Positions 54,780 through 63,460 of a stretch of DNA of 64,000 nucleotides are shown here, piece by piece (position 1 is the stretch's first letter; each line of letters starts with the position of its first letter). Both the position numbers and the translations under genes were made by a program. This DNA comes from Prorocentrum cordatum (taxonomy: Eukaryota > Sar > Dinophyceae > Prorocentrales > Prorocentraceae). The DNA lies in contig CAUYUJ010014210.1 of the NCBI GenBank assembly GCA_963575745.1, positions 71,001-135,000 on the forward strand, read 5' to 3'. The notes under the pieces were generated by a model. That model was not told the DNA's origin. It saw only the letters and a list, made by a program, of their open reading frames with translations, and searched no databases.

Positions 54780-55776
54780 AAGAGAAGGAGCACGTTCACA
54801 AGGAGTAGCGTCTTCACCCGGAATAGCGTCTTCACCGGGAATAGCGTCTTGGCCCAGAATAGCGTCTACACCAGGAATAGCGTCTTCACAAAGAATAGCG
54901 TATTCTCAGGGAATAGCGTCTTCACCAGGAATAGCGCCTTCACAAAAAAATAGCGCCTTCTCAGGGAATCGCATCTAAGCGAATAGTACAGTCTTCACAT
55001 AGAATAGCGTCTTCACGGGGAATACCGTCTTCACCAAGAAAAGCGTCTTCACCTGGAATAGCGTCTTCACCCGGAATAACGTCTTGACCAGGAATTGCGT
55101 CTTGGCCCAGAATAGCGTCTACACCAGGAGTAACATCTTCACAAAGAATAGCGTCTTCTCAGGGAATAGCGTCTTCACCAGGAATAGCGCCTTCACCAAG
55201 AATCGCGCCTTCTCAGGGAATCGCGTCTTCACCAGGAATAGCGTCTTCACATAGAATAACGTCTACACCGGGAATAGCGTCTTCACAAAGAATAGCGTCT
55301 TCACCCGGAATAACGTCTTCACCGGAAATGGCGTCTTCACCCGGAATAACGCTTTCACACGGAATAGCGCGTTCACAAAGAATAGCGCCTTCACCGGGAA
55401 TAGCGTCTTCGCAGGGAATAACGTCTGCACCGGGAATGGCGTCTTCACCTGGAAGATAGCGTCTTCACCCGGAATAACGTCTTCACCCGGAATAGCGTCT
55501 TCACCGGGAATAGCGTCTTCACCGGGAATAGCGTCTTCACAAAGAATAGCGTCTTCTCAAGGAATAGCGTCTGCACACGGAAATGGCGTCTTCACCCGGA
55601 ATAGCGTCTTCACAAGGAATAGCGTCTTCACCGGGAATAGCGTCTTCACCCAGAATAGCGTTTTCACCCGGAATAGCGTCTTCACCCCGAAATTCGGGGT
55701 GAAGACGCTATTCGGGGCCCGAACAGCGTCTTCACAGGGCATTGCGTCTTCACCCGGAGAGAGCGCCTTCACAAGG
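54780..55776. repeat. ~18-bp GAATAGCGTCTTCACCSG satellite
   Basis: About 50 units of GGAATAGCGTCTTCACC. A unit is inverted once, creating a perfect palindrome at 55671-55713. Confidence 0.95.
55671..55713. other. Perfect 43-bp palindrome
   Basis: 21-bp arms (starting GAATAGCGTCTTCACC) are exactly complementary around a single A at 55692. One satellite unit sits head to head with its inverted copy. Confidence 0.9.
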
Positions 55777-55840
55777 AATAGCGTCTTCGGCGCCGGCTCG
55801 AACTGGGAACCCTGGCTGCCGGGGCAATATTATGTATACG
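55777..55840 (-). repeat. Right inverted terminus with B-box-like core
   Basis: Inverted partner of 50991-51060. The core is at 55777-55803, and the outer side again passes into TATGTATA repeats. Confidence 0.7.
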
Positions 55841-55869
55841 TGTTTATGTATATATTTACCCATATATAT

Positions 55870-56008
55870 AGCACAACCAGGCGGACGATGGATGCCATAC
55901 AATTTTATGAGAACTCCGACCGCAGGCGACATCAGCCATCCATCCCGGGCCACAAGGCCTAGGGCGAGACACGGGATCACAGGCCAGATGACAGCATAGG
56001 AGGTCCCC
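55870..56008 (-). repeat. YR element repeat B2 (3' terminus)
   Basis: 139 bp that differ from B1 (56158-56296) at only two positions. The outer edge touches TATATATA at 55862-55869, which is taken as flanking target DNA. Confidence 0.85.
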
Positions 56009-56054
56009 AGACAGTGCAGCACAAAGGACGCAAGCGACAGGGAGGGAGGGAGGG

Positions 56055-56156
56055 AGAGCTTGAGCCGCGTGCCACGGATAGCACACGGGACTGTGAATTC
56101 TCACATGCGGCATCCTTGCGGCCAGACCCTCCTGTGCTTACAGATCTGAAATCACA
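56055..56156 (-). repeat. YR element repeat A2 (internal)
   Basis: 102 bp matching A1 (62296-62397) at 99 positions. It sits one base from B1, forming the composite B1-A2 junction expected to be the recombination site of the circular intermediate. Confidence 0.85.
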
Positions 56157-56157
56157 C

Positions 56158-56296
56158 AGCACAACCAGGCGGACGATGGATGCCATACAATTTTATGAGA
56201 ACTCCGACCGCAGGCGACATCAGCCATCCATCCCGGGCCACAAGGCCTAGGGCGAGACACGGGATCACAGGCCAGATGACAACATAGGAGATCCCC
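56158..56296 (-). repeat. YR element repeat B1 (internal)
   Basis: 139 bp, 137 identical to B2. It lies downstream of the methyltransferase-like ORF. Confidence 0.85.
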
Positions 56297-56661
56297 CGAA
56301 TCCCGCAGGAATGACTGGGCCACCAAGGCCGAACCAAAAAGTCAAACTTAAACGAGACACAGTGGTCGCCCAAAGCCCCCAAGACGCACCAACAGGCAAC
56401 AGTGTCAGCACCCCCCAAGAGGATCGGAACCAGCGGCCAGCCGACCATCAGGGAAGCACACGACGCTGCTACCTGCCAGGCAACTAGACATCGAGTCCAG
56501 AGGCGAGGGCCCACAAACGACTAGGAGACATTCGCATTGACCCATTGATCATTAGTTTCGCAAAGGACTGAGCCAATCTCGGCGGATACGAGGCTGCTAA
56601 GGCGGTCCAGTTCTTACCGCCAGGAGCCTTCCCAGTCAAGACAATGTGTGGCTTCTGGGTC
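56297..56661 (-). other. YR element 3' untranslated region
   Basis: About 365 bp between the end of the methyltransferase-like frame and B1. No ORF was recognised. Confidence 0.6.
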
Positions 56662-57245
56662 CTACTGCACAGGCCGTGGCGACAATTGCATTTCTTCTGG
56701 AGTGAGTGGAGAGGGAGAAAGCCAGGCAGAGATACGAGTGGGCTTCATCCATCGGGTGCCATATTGACACATGTGGAAGACAACTGACTGATGCATATGC
56801 TTCTGGCACAGCTGTAGCATGCGGGGCGCAGACCAAAGCTGGGACAAGGCTGGGTTCTCGATATATACTGGAACACCGCACTTGATGCACAACTCAACTA
56901 TTCGGCAACTGAACGTAAAGGTGGCATTCCCTGCCGCTAGCCGTCCTTGTTCGGCCTGTGAGAGTAGAGCGGCAGGGGCGCCCATCGGGTGGTCGCGCGA
57001 GCGAAGTGGATGACGGAGGGCCCTGCTCCAAGACGTGCATAGGGTTCCCAAGAACACCCCCGAGACACATCCACTAGAAATCCACCCCCGAACAAGTTTG
57101 ATGAAAGCAGGGTGCAGGTGATCCCCACCAGCCGAGTTTTTAAAATCCAGGTCAAGGGCTGAGACGCCCATGCCCCGAAGGGCCTTCGACGAGGACCCAG
57201 GCCCGGCAAACAACTCAAGAAACAAACGATACTGAGACGGATTAT
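56662..57245 (-). CDS. Cytosine-methyltransferase-like domain of the YR element
   Basis: The C-terminal ~195 codons of the frame that starts at 58488. An AdoMet-binding start, RLFLELFAGPGSSSKALRG, is followed by ALDLDF. A GTLCTSWSRA motif comes next, where DNA C5-methyltransferases have the catalytic PC; here the Pro is Leu while the Cys stays. VYIENPALSQLW corresponds to the ENV/ENP motif, and YGTRWMKPT to the family's late CQYGT-x-KxT segment. Capture of cytosine methyltransferases by retrotransposons is known in dinoflagellates. The role, such as methylating the element's own copies, is inferred. The domain lacks its own ATG and would be made as a fusion with the recombinase if the frame were intact. 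Gene order differs from classic DIRS elements, whose methyltransferase precedes the recombinase. Confidence 0.65.
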
Positions 57246-57332
57246 GGGACCCTCTCCCCCTATTTAACTCCTCCTTAAACCGGCACTGCAGGTGGGCTCG
57301 AATTCCAGAGGCGCTGAGGGAGTAAGAAGGTC

Positions 57333-58488
57333 TCACAAGTGGCTTCTGTGATCTCCTGATGGGCGCAGCCTTCGGGCCGCTCGCACCCCCGGCACACACG
57401 TCGCTGGGATGAGGTGACTGATGCTGGCCTCCAGGGCCCCGCCTGCCACGACCACCGTCCAGAAATGTTCCACCATGAGATGTCCGAGACGAAACGCGTC
57501 GCCGTGCACCGAACTGATTTCCGACAACAGCTTTGTCTCCTTGCCGTGACGTTTCAAACTCTTCACGGATGCCCACCTGCCTCGAAGCTGCACCTGGAAC
57601 GCGTCCCTTCGGCGACAGAGCAGATCGTCCGACGCACCCCCCGTGGCGGAGGCAGTACAGGTGGTCCGAGACCTGGGGGAGGCCCAGGAGGCTGAGGCAG
57701 CGGCTGTACTTCGGCCTCAAGGCCCCGACCGCGAACGACCACAGGCAGGCGTCGGCGTTCGTCGTCGATCGGAGGTACTCCAGGGCTGGCACCAACCACG
57801 GGTCCATGTCGATCAACACACTCTCGTCGTGGAGACCCGTCTTCCCGGGAGTCAACGATCCCACGTCGTGAAGCAGTAGTCCCCAATGTCGATATGGTGC
57901 CCCCGCCGCAGGCGAGGGTGGGATGAGGTTGCGGCCCTTCAACTTGAACGTCTCGCCGGGCCTCAGGTAGGCAACGAACGACAGCGCGACCCAGACCGCC
58001 ATCCAGGGCGCGCCCGCCTCCACCAGCAGCAGGCACACGGCCATGGCAACCGCCTTCGACAATGGCAGCCGGGTCCCCGCAGGCACTCTCCGCTTCCAAG
58101 AGATCGAGGCGCGGGCAGCCCTCGGCCACTGCGACTTCCACTGCCCCCGCAAGCTCGGGTAGAGATGCGCGAGGCTGGCCAGCAGCTGCGCGCCGTGGTC
58201 GGACGACGCGCCGCGGCGAAAGCAATCGTCCATGCATTGGGCTAGGATCGCATCCATCTCCTCGACGTTGTGCCAGTCCAAGCCCCGATTTGTGCAGAAC
58301 TCCAGGAAGGCCGTCGCAGTTTTCTTGTAGAGGGCCTCCGTCACTGGGCGGATCGCAATCTGCTCGAGAACCGTGAGGGATCCCAAGGGCCCCCGCTCCG
58401 CGGTCAGGCGCTGGGCGGTGGCAACGCGCGTCTCGCGCTGTGCCCTGGCCCGCTCATTTGCCCTCCCAGGCGCGGCCCGCGGCGCCAC
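57333..58488 (-). pseudogene. Tyrosine recombinase, frameshifted
   Basis: The frame opens at ATG 58488. It has an N-terminal SAM-like core-binding region (LEQIAIRPVTEALYKKTATA), the first catalytic Arg in FVAYLRPGETFKLKGRNL, and SDHLYCLRHGG with the His and second Arg. Directly after LRHGG a run of six C's (57637-57642, plus strand) shifts the frame. The recombinase continues in the other frame as QLRGRWASVKSLKRHGKETK (from ~57590). There the family has the catalytic Tyr in a KRYxK context, but this copy has His. The ORF start overlaps the end of the RNase H frame by 35 nt, an overlap style seen in DIRS elements. The protein would join cDNA circles to target DNA. This copy is probably inactive twice over, unless the C-run is an assembly error. 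Confidence 0.75.
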
Positions 58489-60522
58489 CCTCGGGCGGCA
58501 GGCGGCGCGCCGCGCGGAAGCCTGAGAACCATCCGAGATGGCCGCGGGAAAGGCGATCTGACGGGTTCCTCTCGCTGGGGATCCAGCGAACGTGCAGACG
58601 ACATCCTGAAGCCAATGACAACGAGGCCAACTTCAACATAACTGACTGGAGGTGAACTGATCTCGCTCGGCCCTTGCAGCAGGCCAACGCCAAGCACATG
58701 TTATCGACGAGGGCAGACGACGTCCCGAGAGTCCTCGAAGTCCCCGGACTCCCGAAGTGCATTGAGGCGAGCCTTCTCCGCGCCCTCCACACGATATCTC
58801 ACTCTCTCGCTTGCTCTGCCAATCTCTGCAACCTGATCTTCAGAAAGTGAACGATGGCAAACTCCAAGACCGAACTCTGAAGCGTCCGAGGCACAAATCT
58901 GCGGATGCCACCCTGCGCACATATCCGTCGTGAGGAGAGGGAGAATAGCAACACTCCTACGAAGCTCTAGCGCCACCTGAGGCCAGATGGGGGTCACCAC
59001 ATCCATTGCCGTCTCAATGAAAGCGCAACTCGCATTCAGGATGGCCAAGGCTTCGCGACGGACCATCGAGGACCGCGCGATGTGGCCAACAATCACTCTG
59101 AGCAAAGCACCGCTGGCAGAACCCCTGGCCAAAAGGCGCTCAATGGCGAAGCGCAGGCGCCAGAGATTCCGAGGCTTCACAGACAACCAGCGGCCGGCGA
59201 CGAGGGGGAGCCCGAGAAAGGTCGAAACCATAGACGGCTCACAGACTTCATGAACGAGGAGACCAACAGATCTGAGCCTAACGCTAATCTGGTCAAAGGC
59301 AGTCTTCACATCTTTCTGAGACTGGCCTAGCACGAGAAAGTTATCTACATAGCCCGCAGCAGCCGTGTCATCGGCTGCCCTCAATTCGACGCCGGGCTCA
59401 CCGTCAGGTATGACGCGACTCGGGCTGAAGCCCGCCTCGTGGATTGCGTTTCGCATCACAGCCTGACAAAAATTAAAAGCCCAAGAGAAGCCCATAGGCA
59501 TCGCAGTTAGACACGGAAGGAGGGCCTGTCCCGACATCTGTGGAACACCCTCCAGACCAAAGGACATGAGTAAACCCGAATCGATGGGTGGCAAAGAGAA
59601 CCATTCTATCATGTCGGCTGGAACGCGCATGCGATAAAAAAAAAAAAAAAAAAAAAAAAAAACTGAACATCACCCGAGGCAGCAAGACAGGGGCCGCCCT
59701 TCGACTCGATGGCAGAGAAAGCGGAAGCCGAAGGGAGACGAGTAGAGGGAGGGGAGTTGAAATAACAATTGGCAACTCTAGTGTCGAAAATGAGACGTAA
59801 CTGATCGGACTTTTTAGCCACACAGAACACTCCAAGAAGGCCCTTCCTTCCCCGCGCAGGTTGAAAGCTTATCATCCCACGCCGGGCCAGGCAGGCCAGA
59901 AAGTCGGCGTAAGTAAAGGGAGAATGAGCGAGAACAAGGTCGATATAGGCTCCTTTGGGGCAGGCCTCCTGCGCCAAAACCTGGGCCTCAGATGCTGGCC
60001 TCAGCATGCGCGATCTCCAATCCTTAAGCCAAGAAGAATCGACCTGTGAGAGCAAGCGATGTAGGTCTACAGGGACCGTGCCTTCATCAGGCCACGCAAC
60101 GAGGTCGCGCGAATAAGGGCGGGCGGGGCCCGCATCCCCATGCAACGAATGGTTGCTCAGAAGCTCGCCGAGGGCTCCCGGAGCAAATCCCGCCTCGCTG
60201 GGCCAAGACGACAGAAACAATCACTGGAGCGATCGAGTACTCTTTTCTGAGCGAGAGAAGCGGGGGCTGACGCAGCCTCCTTATATCCTGACATCTGGTT
60301 GAGGGCCTTCACAGCATCGTTAGCCCAACTGACTGAATGCTGGAGGCGAAGGCGGCGACGGCGCACGGCCCTGCAGACGCTCGCTGGAGCATCGGAGCGG
60401 GGGCCGAGGAGAGGAAGCGGGAAAACATCTCTCAACCGATAATCGCCAACAGAACGGGGATTCAAAAAGTCGCTCGAGCCCGGGTCCCCAACTCCCGAGC
60501 TCGGGGGTAAATCACGTCCCAT
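58454..60522 (-). pseudogene. YR element reverse transcriptase and RNase H, frameshifted
   Basis: A linker region (60522-60190) shifts frame near 60195 into the RT. The fingers read RKGLLGVFCVAKKSDQLRLIFDTRVAN (~59860-59775). Motif A is broken: SGDVQ is followed by A27 (59636-59662 on the plus strand), and the protein resumes one frame over with FYRMRVPADMIEWFSLPP. Motif B is AMPMGFSWAFNFCQ (~59500). Motif C is GYVDNFLVLG (~59350), where most RTs have YxDD. FLGLPL follows as motif E. RNase H begins ICASDASEFGLGVC (~58898) and, after a second frame change with apparent loss of ~50 codons (inferred from the family length), ends in VDNMCLALACCKG and RWIPSERNPSDRLSRG (~58700-58560). The hybrid is typical of YR retrotransposons, with the recombinase directly downstream. 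Confidence 0.75.
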
Positions 60523-61886
60523 CGCCGCCTTTCTTGGCGCCTTTCTTGGCTAGGGCCCGCTCCTCTCGCGCCTTGCGGCGCTCCTTGGCGATCTGGTACT
60601 CCTTCGAGAGTTGATCCTTCACGAAATCGGCCAGCTGGGGACTCACGCACACACATCCTCGAATCATGTCCGCCCCCATGTACAGATGGTTGTCGGCCAC
60701 ACTGTCCGACCCCCCAGCCAGCCTATCACGGTGACGTTCTTCCTGCACTTGAATCGCACGGCACAGCGATTCGGCGCTCGCCAAGTTGGTGACCATGAGC
60801 TGATCGTAGAAGATCATTTGCTCTCTCGTGTTCGTCGACACCCACATCGGATGATGACAACTTGGCCTCGGTCCGAAATCGCATATGGCGTCCCATGGGG
60901 TTTCCTCCATTCTGTTCCATGAATTTCAGCACCCATAGGACGGTCCGTGGGCCTCGAATTGGCCAGTCTGGCCACGCGTCCTCCCGCATCATCAAGATGG
61001 CGTCGCGGAAGGCACGGTGACGGTTGCCCAGCGTGTCGAGGGCCACGGGCTGCACACGTACATCGCTAGTACCCTGAGGCGCCGCGGGAGCAGGTGCGGC
61101 ACCGGGGATCGGGGCCGCGGCGGCTGCAGCTGGCGCCAGGGCCGGAGCTGCAGCCGCAATCGCGGGGGCGCCCGCGAGAGCCACAGGGCCCGCGGCGCCC
61201 GCGGGGGCCAAGCCTGGAGCAACGGCTGCTGCAGGCGCAGGCGGCGCCACAGCAGGAGGCAACAGGCCCCCCCCAGGCCCCACAAGGGCGGCTCCCCCAG
61301 CGGCCAGCGCGGCCACGGGGACGAGCCCTCCACCCGGTGCTAGGCCAGCGGCCGCGCCACCTGCTCCACCGCCTGCCGCAAGCGCACCTCCAGGCGCTGC
61401 GGGCGCGGGTACTGCCAGGGCCGCCGCTAGGCCAGCCACACCTCCGGCAGCTCCACCTCCGACGGCTCCGACAGCTCCGGCAGCGGGCATCGGCATTCCA
61501 GCGAAACCTGCACGGCCGACTACGTTCACCGCGAAGCCTGGGCGCAACGGCAAGCCAAGGCGAACTGCAGCAGCATCTCGAAGTCCCTGCAGCGCCGCAG
61601 GCAGCGGCACATTCCGAAACCTGTGCACGTGATCAGTTCCGATGGGTCCAGCGTCCCGGCCGAGCGCCCCGCCCTCCAAGATCGCGAACTCCTGGATGTC
61701 GCCTCCTGCTGACAGATCCTCTTCGTATTGATCACTGTCCGGGGTTAGAATGCTGATGATCGGCTGGGCCCCAGGAGGAATCACGAGGATGATCCTTTCA
61801 TGCCAGATCCGAAGCCCAGCCACTCCGTAACGTACGGCGATCACGTCGCCCTCCTGCAAGCCCAAGCGGGCCAAAGGATTCGCCAT
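60512..61886 (-). pseudogene. Gag-like first protein of the YR element, frameshifted
   Basis: It starts at ATG 61886, whose A is the last base of the preceding TGA. The N-terminus (GDVIAVRYGVAGLRIWHERI to ISILTPDSDQYEEDL) matches a conserved opening of dinoflagellate retroelement proteins. A ~170-residue Ala/Gly/Pro-rich linker follows, then WVLKFMEQNGGNPMGRHMRF and LSSSDVGVDEHERAN. A one-base frame change near 60815 is needed to continue into FYDQLMVTNLASAESLCRAI, VSPQLADFVKDQLSKEY and the basic tail KERRKAREERALAKKG. The tail suggests nucleic-acid binding. Function as a structural gag-like protein is inferred from position. Confidence 0.65.
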
Positions 61887-62260
61887 CAGCTCACACGGTG
61901 AGTCGCCTGACTGCGGCTGCGAAATCGAGCGGCCTGCTCACGGGCGATGTCCTCGATCGAGGGGCGGATGCCTATCTCGGGCGCGTCGCCAGCGCTAGCC
62001 TTCCGATCGTAGCGGCGCCCAGCCGCGAAGCCGGCCGCGCCCACGAGGCCCAGGCCGAGCACGAACCACACCCACGGGAACGGGCAGCTGCACTCCGCGC
62101 GCACCAGCTCCTTCGCAGCCTCACCCGGGCCGCACACCAGCTGGGGCGAGCAGCAGCAGTCGGGGCAGGGCGGCGGCGGCCGCGAAAGCCCCCAGACCAC
62201 GGCAGCCGTCTGCGCCGCTCGCGCTACCTCAGCCGCCAGGGCCTCGGCCAGCGCCTGCAT
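61886..62260 (-). CDS. Small Cys-rich single-pass membrane protein of the YR element
   Basis: 124 residues from ATG 62260; the frame is also open further up to a TTG at 62296, the edge of A1. An amphipathic start (MQALAEALAAEVARAAQ) is followed by a Cys cluster (CPDCCCSPQLVCGPG, then CSCPFP), a hydrophobic segment WVWFVLGLGLVGAAGFAAG and a basic cytosolic-type tail. The stop overlaps the next ATG (TGATG), a layout that favours termination-reinitiation between this ORF and the gag-like protein. It is the first ORF after A1. Function is unknown; similar small Cys/TM ORFs appear to precede dinoflagellate retroelement gag-like ORFs, from general recollection rather than a search. Confidence 0.6.
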   Translation of the reverse strand: MQALAEALAAEVARAAQTAAVVWGLSRPPPPCPDCCCSPQLVCGPGEAAKELVRAECSCPFPWVWFVLGLGLVGAAGFAAGRRYDRKASAGDAPEIGIRPSIEDIAREQAARFRSRSQATHRVS

Positions 62261-62295
62261 GCGCGCGGGGGGCTCTGGGACCGACCACCCCCTCA

Positions 62296-62397
62296 AGAGC
62301 TTGAGCCGCGTGCCACGGATAGCACACGGGACTGTGAATTCTCACATGCGGCATCCTTGGTGCCAGACCCTCCTGTGCTTACAGATCTAAAATCACA
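62296..62397 (-). repeat. YR element repeat A1 (5' terminus)
   Basis: 102 bp, 99 identical to A2. The outer edge abuts (TA)n at 62398. It contains TCCGTGGCACGCGGCTCAAG in the sense direction, which shares TCCGT and GGCTCAAG with DinoSL. Confidence 0.85.
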
Positions 62398-62421
62398 TAT
62401 ATATATATATGTATATATATG

Positions 62422-62483
<62 letters not shown>
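62398..62483. repeat. (TA)n microsatellite flanking the YR element
   Basis: TA repeats with TATGTA interruptions abut A1. TATATATA also flanks the other end of the element at 55862-55869. Confidence 0.95.
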
Positions 62484-62485
<2 letters not shown>

Positions 62486-62809
62486 TGTGTGCGTGTAGAC
62501 AAACACCATGTACTGATCCATGTCAAATCGCGGATAGGCCACTACGTCCCAAAATGGCCTGCAGCCTGCTGCTGCGTAGTCAATACGCGGAAAGCGCCGA
62601 TCCTGAAACGCGGCCAGCGCTGCAACGGGTACAGTATCCTGAAATTGACGGCTGGGGGGCGCGACCGAAGTGAAACGGAGTCGCCCAAACATAGAACCGG
62701 TCTCGGTGTCGGCTTGCTTCGCGAGCGCGGGCGAGGCGGAGCAGGGTGAGAGTTCCTGCGCTAGCCAGGCCCAAACGCAGCAAAAATGAGTCGCGGTCCT
62801 GCTTCCACG
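62484..62809. other. Spacer, no gene
   Basis: Unique sequence. No supported frame. Confidence 0.45.
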
Positions 62810-63020
62810 GCGTACCCGGGGTTGTCCCGCGGTTGTCCCGTGATGTCACTGGGGTTGCCCTGCGTTTGTCCCGCGGTTGTCCCGCGGTTGTCCTGCGTTT
62901 GTCCTGCGTTTGTCCAGTGGTTGTCCCGCGGCTGTCCCGTGACTGTCTCGCGACTGTCGCGTGGCTGTCCCGCGGATGTCCCGTGGTTGTCGCGCGTCCG
63001 TAGTTGTCCCGTAGTTGTCT
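62810..63020. repeat. TTGTCCCGYGG minisatellite
   Basis: About 15 degenerate units of TTGTCCCGCGG and CTGTCGCGTGG. Confidence 0.85.
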
Positions 63021-63460
63021 CGTGGAGCCGAGAAGGCTCCGAGAAGAGCAACGAAAGGGCTCCGAGAGGGCGCCCAGTTGGCTTCCAAGGGGCCCCCGTA
63101 AGCTCCGCAACAGACGCAGAGGAAGAGGAGGACGAATCGGCAACAACTACGCGCAAGCAGCGCGATGGGGAACGATGGGGAACGATATGCCTCCTGGCCG
63201 GCGTTTCTTTGTCGGCCCGTCCTGGCGTCCGAGCAAGAGCCGCGGCGCCCCGCACTGCCACGCTGGCGAATGGCCCGGCGTGGGGCGCCACTGCTTTCCG
63301 TCGGCAATCCGTGCGAGCTCGGAGCCCATACATCTCTCTCTCTCTCTCTCTCTCTCGGGTCGGGAGGGAGGTAGCGAGAAAGAGAGGGGGCGGCTCGCTC
63401 TGGGGGCTCTGTCCTCCTCCTCCTCCTCCTCCTCCTCCTCCTGCCGAGGCCAGTCGGAAG
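63021..63460. other. Spacer with (TC)n and (TCC)n, no gene
   Basis: Unique sequence, then (TC)n at ~63330-63356 and (TCC)n at ~63412-63442, leading to the dispersed repeat. Confidence 0.6.

Larger units (their letters stand above)
55870..62397 (-). mobile_element. Tyrosine-recombinase retrotransposon with split direct repeats
   Basis: 6.5-kb reverse-strand element. In sense order it carries A1 (62397-62296), a small membrane ORF, a gag-like ORF, RT/RNase H, tyrosine recombinase, a cytosine-methyltransferase-like domain, B1 (56296-56158), A2 (56156-56055) and B2 (56008-55870). The A1-ORFs-B1-A2-B2 arrangement is the split-direct-repeat layout of PAT/Ngaro-type members of the DIRS order. One base (56157) separates B1 from A2, and 46 bp of GGGA-rich DNA separate A2 from B2. 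A copies differ at 3 of 102 positions and B copies at 2 of 139, so insertion is recent. Both outer edges abut (TA)n. Coding frames carry several frameshifts. Confidence 0.85.
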
